DNA of 64,000 bases from Branchiostoma floridae. Its lineage: Eukaryota; Chordata; Leptocardii; Amphioxiformes; Branchiostomatidae. The notes under the pieces were generated by a model. That model was not told the DNA's origin. It did not search any database and saw only the letters and a program-made list of their open reading frames with translations. The position numbers and the translations under genes were made by a program. Positions 22,791-35,040 of the stretch are shown piece after piece; position 1 is the stretch's first letter; each line of letters starts with the position of its first letter. The stretch is taken from contig NC_049993.1 in the NCBI RefSeq assembly GCF_000003815.2, forward strand, positions 6,406,489 through 6,470,488, in the 5' to 3' direction.

Positions 22791-23533
22791 AAATATTCAG
22801 GCCCTTTTGTACTGATTAAAAAAACTTGCATAAGCTAACCATGGCGGCTGTAATAATTGTCTGTGGGCGTTTGCAGACGACTGAACTTTTGAAAAGTTGT
22901 AAGTTTACAATCAGTACATGCCCGTAGCCAGGGGAGGGGGGGGTCGGAAGACCCCCTCCCCATCCGACCCACACACACACACTCGCGAGCGCGCGCTCGA
23001 ATGTCCGCTTTTTCATGTCCAAGATGTTTTTTCAAAGGCATGACTGATTTGCATTGTTCACTGATTTAATTTTAATTATCAGCGAGATTTGTCCTAGAAA
23101 GTGCAGGAAAAAGCGTTTCAGAGGGTCCAGATTTCAAAATTTCCCGGACCTCCCTTGTGACGGCGCGCGAAGGATTCTCAGAAAGGGACCGTTGTAATAA
23201 ATGTCAAAATTCACAACCACCTCCTGCCGCATTTGTTGATGACCAGAGGGTCGTGATTTTCAGAATCAACAGAGAGTAGCCCGTATTTTTCACCTGAACA
23301 TCTACTTCATATATGAGATAAGCTTTACTGACACGACAAAAAGAACACTGACTTTCGTATTGTCAACTATTAACTACAAAAACAGAGTGGATACAGAATA
23401 CATCCTAAAACTCTAGATAGGTTGATCTATTTTGCTGTTGTGTAACACGTAATGTTTTGTATCACGTGATGTTGTGTAACAGGCTTAATGACGTATACCT
23501 TTGAGTTTGATCACCGTCCGACACTAAAGTTAT

Positions 23534-23706
23534 TAACAAACAAAAAAACTACGGCCACTCAGTTAAAAGAACTAAAACCTCCGCAGCTGAAGGAGGCTCA
23601 GACGCTGCCTTGGTGTTACTCGGCGTTCTACCGGCGTTGTTGTTCTTCCGGAGGAAGAGAAGAGAAGAAAAGAGTAAGTAGTGAACGAAACTATGTATGG
23701 AGAAAA
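23534..23706 (+). pseudogene. Decayed copy 2 of gene 2 transmembrane exon
   Basis: Same fragment in unit 2, without the 16-bp insertion. In the frame of gene 2 it reads NKQKNYGHSVKRTKTSAAEG and then the helix, co-linear with [22 protein letters not shown] of the parent (shown here in part). The 5-bp AGAAG insertion is present. The donor motif is retained but out of phase. Confidence 0.82.
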
Positions 23707-25179
23707 AATTTGCTCTAGCTTTTCGTCTCGAGTGTTTCATTTTCAAAGTCTCCGTTGTTTTGTTCCTTATACCCCAGTCACATTAATGATTATGTACGAT
23801 CTTTGGACGTACTTCGCAATCGCTGGAAGGTCGGCAAATTTTAAGATCTTAAGAGGGTCTTACGTATTTTCCGCCCCGAAACTGTCCCTGTCACATATAA
23901 GCGAGGCTCGTGTGATCGTCAGTGAATAAATGATAATGAACCTCCCATAACCTCTTGCACGCGGACAAGGTAACACAAAACGTTCATCGCAAAAAGGCAA
24001 GAGATCAATACATGTTTATTCTTTTGTTGTCGGATTGTCGAAATCTTTTTAACCAATTAATGGAATGCGCGGGCATACTAGAAATGACAAAACAAAAGAA
24101 AGCGTGTCACGAAGCCAGCCTACGTACTACTACAGGGGCCACGATGTCAGAATTACCCTCACATTTTAAGAAATTCAATATTTGCAAAAAAAACCTAAGT
24201 CGAGCGTTCACCATCCGATTTGCAAAATTCAAAAATTTTCCGAACCTCCCCCGTGACGACTAGCGCCCTCGGGGCGGGCCTGGTGAACATGATGTGGTGA
24301 GAGAGTCACCCTCAAAACCTTTCTCATGAATAAGGATTCATTGATCTAACCTTAGTTTAACAGCAAAATTTACTCCTTAAAATGCAGGAAATGACGTTTC
24401 AGAGGGTCCAGATTACAAATTTCCCAGACCTGCATAGCAATGCGTGCTCGCGCCTTTGGTGTCGGACATGGTGAAAACGTGTCGGGGGAGTCTCCCTCAA
24501 AGACTTATGCCAAAAAGCTTGTGTAACTTAATAGGAATTCCATTAAACTTGGCCAGCAAATTTTGCCGGTCAAAATGCAGCAAATAGTGTTTCAGAGGGT
24601 AAACATTTTAAATTTTTTTCCGGGGGAGCATGCCCCCGGACCCCCTAGGCAAGTCGCGACTTCGGCGCTCGTTGGTCCCACAAATACTAAAAAGACCCCC
24701 CTCCTCAAGCAAAATCCTGGCTACGGTCATGCAACATGGAAGCCTAGTGGAATAAGTGTTTGAGCCAGATCATTGATCACTCTGTTTTCAATGACCCTGA
24801 GTTCAATGAATCGTTCAACTGAAATAAATCAAATTAAAACAACCTGTATTTAATAGCTGACCATGGCGGATGTAATCATTGTCGGTGGGCGTTTACAGAC
24901 GACTGCACTTTTGAAAATCTGTAAATTTACAATCAGTACATGCCCGTAGCCAGGGGGGGGGGGTCGGAAGATTCGCGACTTCGGCGCTCGATGGTCCCAC
25001 AACTACTAAGAAGACACCCCCCCCCCCCAGCAAAATCCTGACTACGGTCATGCAGTATGAAAGCTAATGGAATAACGTGTTTCAGCCAGATCATTGACCA
25101 CTCTGTTTTCAATGACCCTGAGTTCAATGACTCGTTCAACTGAAATAAGTCAAATCAAATCAAACCAGTACATCTTTCT

Positions 25180-25750
25180 GCAACCTTCCGAGGAACTTTC
25201 AGGAATCATGCCGACACGCGCAACCGGGACACAAGTAACCACAAGCACAAGCGAGGTCAACAAATCTAAGAGCACCCAACAGAAAAAGCACCGAGAGACC
25301 ATGTCTAGCGGAGAAGTAGACGTTAAACAAGGACAACAACAACAGATCATCCACAAGACCTCACCCTTACGTTGATAATGTACCTAGATCAAATACCCAA
25401 CTTCACCTATCTTCTTATGTACCACGGACTAGTAGACTCTGGAATTCACTTCCAGCGTCAACGTTTCCAGCAAGACCCAAAAGCAACATGAGCATTTTCA
25501 AGACAGCTGTTAACAAAGTTCTTATTAACTATAATTCCCAGAGCTAGTTTAACTGCATATGTATATGTTGGTATATATGAGCTGATGTAAACGCTTTTTG
25601 GATGTATATATTAGCTGATGTAAACGTTTTTTTGATCACAATAATGTGCTTAATGTTCGAGGCTACTGTAATGTGATGTATGATTGCTTTTCTTTGTATT
25701 GTATGGGCCGCATATCATCGGTAATGATGTAAATATTCAGGCCCTTTTGT
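25180..25750 (+). mobile_element. Non-LTR retrotransposon 3' relic, unit 2
   Basis: Copy of the element at 22330. Relative to the other copies it carries an extra segment at about 25235-25345, between ACAAGTAACC and ATCATCCACAAG, that breaks the RT C-terminal frame. Confidence 0.65.
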
Positions 25751-27473
25751 ACTGATTAAAAAAAACTTGTATAAGCTAACCATGGCGGCTGTAATCATTG
25801 TCTGTGGGCGTTTGCAGATGATTGAACTTTTGAAAAGTTGTAAGTTTGTAATCAGTACGCCCGTAGCCAGGGGAGGGGGGGGGGGTTCGGAAGACCCCAT
25901 CCCACACACACGCGCGCGCGCGCGCGCTCGAAGGTCTGCTTTTTCGTGTCCAAGATGTTTTTTCAAAGGCATGACTGATTTGCATTTTTCACTGATTTCA
26001 TTTTAATTATCAGCGAGATTTGCCCTAGAAAGTGCAGGAAAAAGCGTTTCAGTGGGTCCAAATTTCAAAATTTCCCGGACCTCCCTTGTGACGGCGCACC
26101 CTCGGGCCGGACATGGTGAACATGATGTGGTGGGAGCGTTGCCCTTAAAAACTCTCTCATTAATTGATAAAATATTCATTGAAGTTAGTTTAGTTCAACA
26201 GCAAAATTTGCGCCTTAAAATTCAGGAAATGACGTTTCAGAGGTTCCGGATTAAAGATTTCCCGGACCTCCATTGCAATGCCTTGTGTATTTTAATAGCA
26301 ATTCCATTAAACTTGGCCAGCAAAGTTTACCTGTCAAATGGAACAAATAGTGTTTCAGAGGGTCAACATTTCAACTTTTTCCGGGGGAGCATTCTTCTGG
26401 ACCTCCCTAGGCAGCTCGCGCATTCGGCGCTCGATGGTCCCACAAGTATTAAGAAGACACCTCCCCCCCCCCCCCCCCCAACACACACACACACAAACAA
26501 GCAAAATCCTGGCTACGGGCATGCAGTATGAAAGCCTGCTGGGTTAACGAGTTTGAGCCAGTTCATTGCATCTTTGGAGTAAAAAACGACTTATGTGCGT
26601 TTCGTAGTACGTTAAGAATCCGTTTAATTGCACAGCCTATTTGCCAGCGTATTTCGCGCAATTATCCGACTGGGGCAATAAAGCGAAGTTATCCAGCTGG
26701 ACCTCACCGGTTTGTAATTTGGGGATTCCGTGCAACAGAAGTGTGCGTCGATGCAAATTAACAATGAATGAATGAATGACCTTTATTGTACATTTGTTCT
26801 CAAACAAGCTAAGTACAGGTCGTAGCGCTAGTGATAAGGTACAATTTTGACCAAAAAAAGGTACCTATGCAAAGCTTCGTCAGTCCTATAATTGGAGGTT
26901 ATCCGTCGAGGTCAGAACTCAACGGGTTGAACAATTCTAGAAGCTTGTGTTGTAATAATGAAGGATTCTCATGAAGGGACCGTTGTAATAAATGTCAAAA
27001 TTCACAACCACCTCCTGCCGCATTTGTTGATGACCAGAGGGTCGTGAATTTCAGAATCAACAGAGAGTAGCCCGTATTTTTCACCTGAACACCTACTTCA
27101 TATATGAGATAAGCTTTACTGACACGGCAAAAAGTACAATGACTTTTGTATTGTCAACAATAAACTACAAAAACAGAGTGGATACAGAATACATCTTAAA
27201 ACTCTACTAAACAATGTAGGAAAATAAGAAAACCTCCACACAATCAATTTTTTTGGCTAAACGTGAGTGTCACTATCTTTTCTGATCACAAAACAATCTT
27301 CATATTTGTCAAGAGAACAACTTCAGATCCTTTGGGAGCTCGCAGACTCAGCGCGATAGGTTGATCTATTTTGCTGTTGTGTAACACGTAATGTTTTGTA
27401 TCACGTGATGTTGTGTAACAGGCTTAATGACGTATACCTTTGAGTTTGATCACCGTCCGACACTAAAGTTATT

Positions 27474-27645
27474 AACAAACAAAAAAACTACGGCTACTCA
27501 ATTACAAGAACTAAAACCTCCGAAGCTGAAGGAGGCTCAGACGCTGCCTTGGTGTTACTCGGCGTTCTACCGGCGTTGTTGTTCTTCCGGGGGAAGAGAA
27601 GAGAAGAAAAGAGTAAGTAGTGAACGAAACTATGTATGGAGAAAA
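27474..27645 (+). pseudogene. Decayed copy 3 of gene 2 transmembrane exon
   Basis: Same fragment in unit 3, near-identical to copy 2 (no 16-bp insertion, 5-bp insertion present), with CGGGGGAAG for CGGAGGAAG at the stop-transfer region, changing an Arg codon. Confidence 0.82.
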
Positions 27646-29209
27646 AATTTGAATTTTTTAATACTCGACCCGCGCTCTAGCTTTTTCGTCTCGAGTGTTT
27701 CATTTTCAAAGTCTCCGTTGTTTTGTTCCTTATACCCCAGTCACATTATGTATGATCTTTGGACGTACTTCGCAATCGCTGGAAGGTCGGCAAATTTTAA
27801 GATCTTCAGAGGGTCTTGCGTATTTTCCGCCCCGAAACTGTCCCTGTCAGTGTCACATATAAGCGAGACTCGTGCGATCGTCAGTGAATAAATGATAATG
27901 AACTTCCCATAACCTCTTGCACGCGGACAAGGTAACACAGAACGTTCATCGCAAAAAGGGAAGAGATCAATACATGTTTATTCTTTTGTTGTCGGATTGT
28001 AGAAATCTTGTTAACCAATTAATGGAATGCGCGGGCATACTAGAAATGACAAAACAAAAGAAAGCGTGCCACGAAGCCAGCCTACGTACTACTACAGGGG
28101 CCACGATGTCAGAATTACCCTAACATTTAAAGAAATTCAATATTTGCAAGAAAACCTAAGTCGGGCGTTCGCCATCCGATTTGCAAAATTTAAAAATTTT
28201 CCGAACCTCCCTTGTGACGACTAGCGCCCTCGGGGCGGGCCTGGTGAACATGATGTGGTGGGAGAGTCGCCCTCAAAACCTTTCTCACGAATAAAGATTC
28301 ATTGATCTAACCTTAGTTTAACAGCAAAATTTACCCCTTAAAATGCATGAAATGACGTTTCAGAGGGTCCAGATTGCAAATTTCCCAGACCTGCATAGCA
28401 ATGCGTGCTCGCGCCTTTGGTGTCGGACATGGTGAAAACGTGTCGGGGGAGTCTCCCTCAAAGACTTATGCCAAAAAGCTTGTGTAACTTAATAGGAATT
28501 CCATTAAACTTGGCCAGCAAATTTTGCCGGTCAAAATGCAGCAAATAGTGTTTCAGAGGGTAAACATTTTAAATTTTTTTCCGGGGGAGCATGCCCCCGG
28601 ACCCCCTAGGCAAGTCGCGACTTCGGCGCTCGTTGGTCCCACAAATACTAAAAAGACCCCCTCCTCAAGCAAAATCCTGGCTACGGTCATGCAATATGAA
28701 TGCCTAGTGGAATAACGTGTTTGAGCCAGACCATTGATCACTCTGTTTTCAATGACCCTGAGTTCAATGAATCGTTCAACTGAAATAAATCAAATTAAAA
28801 CAACCTGTATTAGCTGACCATGGCGGATGTAATCATTGTCGGTGGGCGTTTACAGACGACTGCACTTTTGAAAATCTGTAAATTTACAATCAGTACATGC
28901 CCGTAACCAGGGGGGGGGGTTCGGGGGATTCGGGGGATTCGCGACTTCGGCGCTCGATGGTCCCACAAGTACTAAGAAGACACCCCCCCCCCCCAGCAAA
29001 ATTCTGGCTACGGTCATGCAATATGAAATCCTAGTGGAATTACGTGTTTAAGCCGGACCATTGATCACTCTGTTGTCAATGACGCTGAGTTCAATGAATC
29101 ATTCAACTCAAATAAATTACATTAAAACAACCTATGTAAGCTTACCATGGCGGATGTAATCATTGTCGGTGGGCGTTTACAGACGACTGCCCTTTTGAAA
29201 ATCTGTAAA

Positions 29210-29456
29210 TTTACAATCAGTACATGCCCCTAGGGGGGGGGGGGGGCCGGAGATTCCGAAAAATCCCCACTTTGGCGCCTGGGGGCCCCCAAAAAAATAA
29301 AAAAACCCCCCCCCCCCCCACAAAAAACCGGTTACCGGCGTGGAAAAAAAAAACCCCGGGGGAAAACCTGTTTTGGCCCCACCCATTTACCCCCTGTTTT
29401 TTAAGGGGGCCAGAATAAAAAAACCCCCCCCCCCAAAAAAATAAAATAAAACCACC
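29210..29456. other. Low-quality sequence at a gap edge
   Basis: The repeat module degrades into stuttered homopolymers (runs of G, A and C) that resemble the neighbouring module with bases doubled or lost, ending at N. I read this as poor read-end base calls, not biology. Confidence 0.75.
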
Positions 29457-29672
29457 NNNNNNNNNNNNNNNNNNNNNNNNNNNNNNNNNNNNNNNNNNNN
29501 NNNNNNNNNNNNNNNNNNNNNNNNNNNNNNNNNNNNNNNNNNNNNNNNNNNNNNNNNNNNNNNNNNNNNNNNNNNNNNNNNNNNNNNNNNNNNNNNNNNN
29601 NNNNNNNNNNNNNNNNNNNNNNNNNNNNNNNNNNNNNNNNNNNNNNNNNNNNNNNNNNNNNNNNNNNNNNNN
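29457..29672. other. Assembly gap (216 N)
   Basis: Run of N inside unit 3, between two G/C-run modules. Confidence 0.98.
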
Positions 29673-29999
29673 TACGGAGACAACGTGGACAGTCTGAACG
29701 TGTATGTACAGGCTGGGCCTTTGGTGGGTCAGCCCATTTGGAATATCTGTAAATTTTCAATCAGTCCAGTGGCCCTTGGGGGAGGGGGTGGATTCGGGTG
29801 TTTCGCGACTTCGGCGCTCGATGGTCCCCCAAGTACTAAGAAGACCACCCCCCCCCCCCCCAGCAAAATTCTAGCTACGGTCATGCAGTATGAAAGCCTA
29901 ATGGTATAACGTGTTTGAGCCTGGCCATTGACCACTCTGTTTTCAATGACCCTGAGTTCAATGGCTCGTTCAACTGAAATAAATCAAATCAAACCGGCA

Positions 30000-30480
30000 C
30001 ATCTTTCTGCAACTTTCCGAGGAACTTTCAGGAATCATGCGGACACGCGCAACCGGGACACAAGTAACAAGAACATCCACAAGACCTCACCCTTACGTTG
30101 ATAATGTACCTAGATCAAATACCCAACTTCACCTATCTTCTTATGTACCACGGACTAGTAGACTCTGGAATTCACTTCCAGCGTCAGCGTTTCCAGCAAG
30201 ACCCAACATGAACATTTTCAAGACAGCTGTTAACAAAGTTCTTATTAACTATAATTCCCAGAGCTAGTTTAACTGCATATGTATATGTTTGTATATATGA
30301 GCTGATGTAAACGCTTTTTGGATGTATATATGAGCTGATGTAAACGTTTTTTGGATCACAATAATGTGCTTAATGTTCGAGGCTACTGTAATGTGATGTA
30401 TGATTGCTTTTCTTTGTATTGTATGGACCGCATATCATCGGTAATGATGTAAATATTCAGGCCCTTTTGTAGTAATTTTA
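30000..30480 (+). mobile_element. Non-LTR retrotransposon 3' relic, unit 3
   Basis: Copy of the element at 22330 with frame 30037-30267 open and the same PRTSRLWNSLP motif, followed by the duplicated ATGAGCTGATGTAAACG 3' UTR. Confidence 0.68.
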
Positions 30481-32209
30481 AAAAAAAAAACTTGCATAAG
30501 CTAACCATGCCGGCTGTAATCATTGTCTGTGGGCGTTTGCAGACGACTGAACTTTTGAAAAGTAGTAAATTTACAATTACTTAGAATAAAGGAAAAAGCG
30601 TTTCAGAGGGTCCAAATTTCAAAATTTCCCGGACCTCCCTTGTGACGGCGCGCGCCCTCGGGGCCGGACATGGTGAACATGATGTGGTGGGAGCGTCGCC
30701 CTCAAAAACTTTCTCATTAATAAAATTGATGATTAAAGATTTCCCGGACCTCCATTGCAATGCCTCGCGCCTTTGGTTTCGGACATGGTGAAAATATGTC
30801 GGGGGAGTCGCCTTCAAAGACTTATGCCAAAAGCCTTGTGTATCTTAATAGCTATTCCATTAAACTTGGCCAGCAAATTTTGCCGGTCAAAATGCAACAA
30901 ATAGTGTTTCAGAGGTCAACATTTTAAATTCTTTCCGGGGGAGCATGCCTCTGGACCTCCCTAGGCAGCTCGCGCATTCGGCGCTCGATGGTCCCACAAG
31001 TATTAAGAAGACCCCCTCCCCTCAACACACACACACACAAACAAGCAAAATCCTGGCTACGGGCGCGGCATGCAGTATGAAAGCCTGATGGGTTAACGAC
31101 TTTGAGCCAGTTCATTGCATCTTTGGAGTAAAAAACGACTTATGTGCGTTTCGTAGTACGTTAAGAATCCGTTTAATTGCACAGCCTATTTGCCAGCGTA
31201 TTTCGCGCAATTATCCGACTGGGGCAATAATGCGAAGTTATCCAGCTGGACCGCACCGGTTTGTAAGTTGGGGATTCCGTGCAACAGAAGTGTGCGTCGA
31301 TGCAAATTAACAATGAATGAATGAATGACCTTTATTGTACATTTGTGCTCAAAGAAGCTAAGTACAGGTCGTAGCGCTAGTGATAAGGTAAAATTTTGAC
31401 CAAAAGAGGTATCTATGCAAAGCTTCGTTAGTCCTATAATTGGAGGTTATCCGTCAAGGTCAGAACTCACAGGTTGAACAATTCCGACAAGCGCTGTTTT
31501 TGACAGCGTATTTTGTGCGAAGTTATCCAGCAAGCTGGACCGCACCCTGTTTGGGATTTGGGATACCAGTTAACAAAACTGTGCGTTAATGCGCTAACAA
31601 TGCAAAAGCGTCTTCAATCCTATAATTGGAGGTTATCCGTCGAGGTCAGAACTCATCGGGTTGAACAATTCTAGAAGCTTGTGTTGTAATAATGAAGGAT
31701 TCTCATGAAGGGACCGTTGTAATAAATGTCAAAATTGACAACCACCTCCTGCCACATTTCTTGATGACCAGAAGGTCGTGAATTTCAGAATCAACAGAGA
31801 GTAGCCCGTATTTTTCACCTGGACATCTTCTTCATATATGAGATACGCTTTACTGACACGACAAAAAGTACAATGAGTTTTTGTATTGTCAACTATAAAC
31901 TACAAAAACAGAGTGGATACAGAATACATCTTAAAACTCTACTTAACAGTGTAGGATAATAAGAAAACCTCAATACAATCAGGGCATGGGGCTAAACGTG
32001 AGTGTCACTATCTTTTCTGATCACAAAGCAATCTTCATATTTGTCAAGAGAACAACTTCGGATCCTTTGGGAGCTCGCAGACTCAGCGCGATAGGTTGAT
32101 CTATTTTGCTGTTGTGTAACACGTCATGTTTTGTAGCACGTGATGTTGTGTAACAGGCTTAATGACGTATACCTTTGAGTTTGATCACCGTCCGACACTA
32201 AAGTTATTA

Positions 32210-32396
32210 ACAAACAAAAAAACTACGGCCACTCAGTTAAAAGAACTAAAACATCCGCAGCTGAGCAGTAGAAAAGAAGAAGGAGGCTCAGACGCTGCTT
32301 TGGTGTTACTCGGCGTTCTACCGGCGTTGTTGTTCTTCCGGAGGAAGAGAAGAGAAGAAAAGAGTAAGTAGTGAGCGAAACTATGTATGGAGAAAA
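32210..32396 (+). pseudogene. Decayed copy 4 of gene 2 transmembrane exon
   Basis: Same fragment in unit 4. It carries the 16-bp insertion like copy 1, so copies 1 and 4 share a sub-lineage, as do copies 2 and 3. The donor motif GTAAGTAGTGA is intact. Confidence 0.82.
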
Positions 32397-32486
32397 ATTT
32401 GAATTTTTATTAATACTCGACCTGCGCTCTAGCTTTTCCGTCTCAAGTGTCTCATTTTCAAAGTCTCCGTTGTTTTGTTCCTTATA

Positions 32487-33979
32487 CCCCTGTCACATTA
32501 TGTACGATCTTTGGACGTACTTCGCAATCGCTGGAAGGTCGGCAAATTTTAAGATCTTCAGAGGGTCTTGCGTATTTTCCGCCCCAAAACTGTCCCTGTC
32601 ACATATGAGCGAGGCTCGTGCGATCGTCAGTGAATAAATCTATGATAATATGTAAAGTTTATTGTAAATTCTTGCCCGTGGGCATTGCAGGTAACATAAG
32701 AGATTCAGACAGAGTACAAAATAATATCAAAGGTGTCTACTCTAGTCTAAAACTAGTAAAAGCTAACTCTAGGTCCTGGGCTATTGGGTTCGACTCCCTT
32801 TTCTAAGACAATGGAAGACGAAAGATCCCACCTTTTCTATTTTGTGTGGGTTTTGTGAAGTTAGAAGGAGAATTGTTTTCTTTTTATTGGTGAATGTTAA
32901 GAAGTTTGGATAGAATTTGGTGGCCTCTTCAAACAACTCTTTTCTTTCGTGTTCATAGAAAGAGCAGTTTGACATGAAATGTGTTTCGTCTTCCACCATG
33001 TTTGACGTGCACTGTTTGCACGTTCTTTTACATACAGGAAGCTTCTCTTACCGCCCTCTCTCAATTTCAAGAGGGTGGGAACTAATTCTAATTTTGCTGA
33101 TTGCCGAGCGTAGATCAAAATTATCTAATTCTAAGTATTTTTCCATAGTATGTGCTGTTTTACAAGTCTTGTAAAACCTTAGCTTACCGGTATCAGTGCT
33201 CAAGTTATGATGAGAGGTTTGGATAAACATATCAGAGATTCTAGATCTGATATTACTAAGTGAGTTACTGTAATACATGAATATAGCAGGTAGGAATGAC
33301 CCCTACCATCTAAAATTTCTTTGACTCGTTGTAACAAAGTTCTTCTACGACTATTAGAAATAGATAGCCTGTAAAAAGTCCCTGTCCATACGTTGCACTA
33401 ATACCAGAAGGCAGCGCTGCCCGAAACAACAAAATAATGAACCTCCCATGACCTCTTGCACGCGGATAACGTAACACAAAACGTTCCTCGCAAAAAGGCA
33501 AGAGATCAATACATGTTTATTCTTTTGTTGTCGGATTGTCGGTATCTTTTTAAGCAATTGATGGAATGCGCGGGCATACTAGAAATGACAAAACAAAATA
33601 AAGCGTGTCACGAAGCTAGCCTACATACTACTACGGGGCCACACTGTGTCAGAATTACCCTCACATTTTAAAAAAATCAATATTTGCAAACAAACCTAAG
33701 TCGGGCGTTTACCATTCGATTTTCACGATCTGCACGATCTGCAGGCGTCTTTGTAACGAACTTTGCGAACTCAGATCACCGGCGACTTGTCGCTTATGTT
33801 AAGAACATGTTTCGCTGCACCACGACTATCGTACGACCCCTGAAAATCGCCGGCGATCCTGAAAAATCGCGAGATGATCGTGAGAACACCAGATGGGACG
33901 TCTTACTCACGAAAATGTCATTTAGAGCTCGCAGAATGGTCGTCCGGTCGACTTTCGCGTAATGTGACAGGGGTATTAT
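32487..33979. mobile_element. MITE-type element with ACCCCTGTCACAT ends, unit 4
   Basis: TATACCCCTGTCACATTA at 32484 is mirrored by TAATGTGACAGGGGTATTATA ending near 33980. The 33710-33960 interior is a GC-richer hyphenated palindrome (ACGATC / GATCGT motifs). The retrotransposon fragment at 32645-33300 sits inside. Confidence 0.58.
32645..33300 (-). mobile_element. Retrotransposon RT C-terminal fragment (minus strand)
   Basis: On the minus strand one frame ends in LRSAISKIRISSHPLEIERG and, after a frame change, continues MVEDETHFMSNCSFYEHERK then FYPNFLTFTNKKK. This is the Ser-His / IERGR / EDE-x-HF-x-x-x-C signature seen at the end of many invertebrate non-LTR endonuclease-RT ORFs. It lies between two CCCCTGTCACAT-type ends (32487 and about 33975), as an insertion in the MITE module of unit 4. 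Confidence 0.7.
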
Positions 33980-34849
33980 AATGACAGACCACTTTGTTTT
34001 CAAGCGAAGAGTTTAATGAATCGTTCAACTGAAATAAACCAAATCAACTTGCTTAAGCTCACCATGACGGTTGTAATCATTGTCTGTGGGCGTTTGCAGA
34101 TCACAGACTGCACTTGTCAAAAGTTGTAAATCTACAATCAGTACATGCCCAATGCCAGGGGGTTCAGGGGGTTCCGAAGACACCCCCCCCCCCCCGGAAA
34201 AACACACACGCACATACACACACATACATATACACGCGCGCCCTCGAAGGCCCGCTTTTTCATGTCCAAGATGTCTTTTCAAAGGCATGACTGATTTGCA
34301 TTTTTCACTGATAAATATTTTATTTAAATCATCAGTGAGATTTGCCCTAGAAAGTGCAGGAAATAGCGTTTCAAAGGGATCAGACTTCAAAATTTCCCGG
34401 CCCTCCCTTGCGACGGCTAGTGCCCTCAGGGCCGGACATGGTGAACATGATGTGGCGGGAGCGTCGCCCTCAAAACCTAAAAAAAATTCAGAGAAGTTAG
34501 TTTAGTTTAACAGCAAAATTTGCCCCGTAAAACGCAGGAAATGACGTTTCAGAGGATCCAGATGAAAGATTTCTCGCATCTCCATTGCAATGCCTCGCGC
34601 CTTTGGTGTCGGACATGGTGGAAATATGTCGGGGGAGTCGACCTGAAAGACTTACTAGTATGCGAAAAGCCTTGTGTATCTTATTAGCAATTCTATTAAA
34701 CTTGGGCAGCAAATTTTGCCGGTCAAAATGCAGCAAAAAGCGTTTTAGATGGTCAACATCTTAATTTTTTCCCGGGGGAGCATGCCCCAGGACCCCCCCC
34801 CCCCTATTGGGGGCCAAGTGTTGCAAAATTAAACGTATACATAGAACGA

Positions 34850-35040
34850 ATTTTCTCTCACACAGAAGGGTTGAAAAGGTCTCACACACAGACAGATTTT
34901 TCTCTCTCACACAACAGTTGAAAAAGGTCGCACACATTGACAGATTTTTCTCTCTCACACAACCGTTAGAAAAGGTCGCACACATCGACAGATTTTTCTC
35001 TCCCACTCCAAAGTTGAAAAACTTCGCACGCAGCCACAGA
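34850..35040. repeat. ~60-bp tandem repeats near the left end of the foldback element
   Basis: Four diverged copies of a unit containing TTGAAAAGGTC(T/G)CACACA then GACAGATTTTTCTCTC. The mirror-image set is at about 45010-45200. ORFs over it are repeat read-through. Confidence 0.75.
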
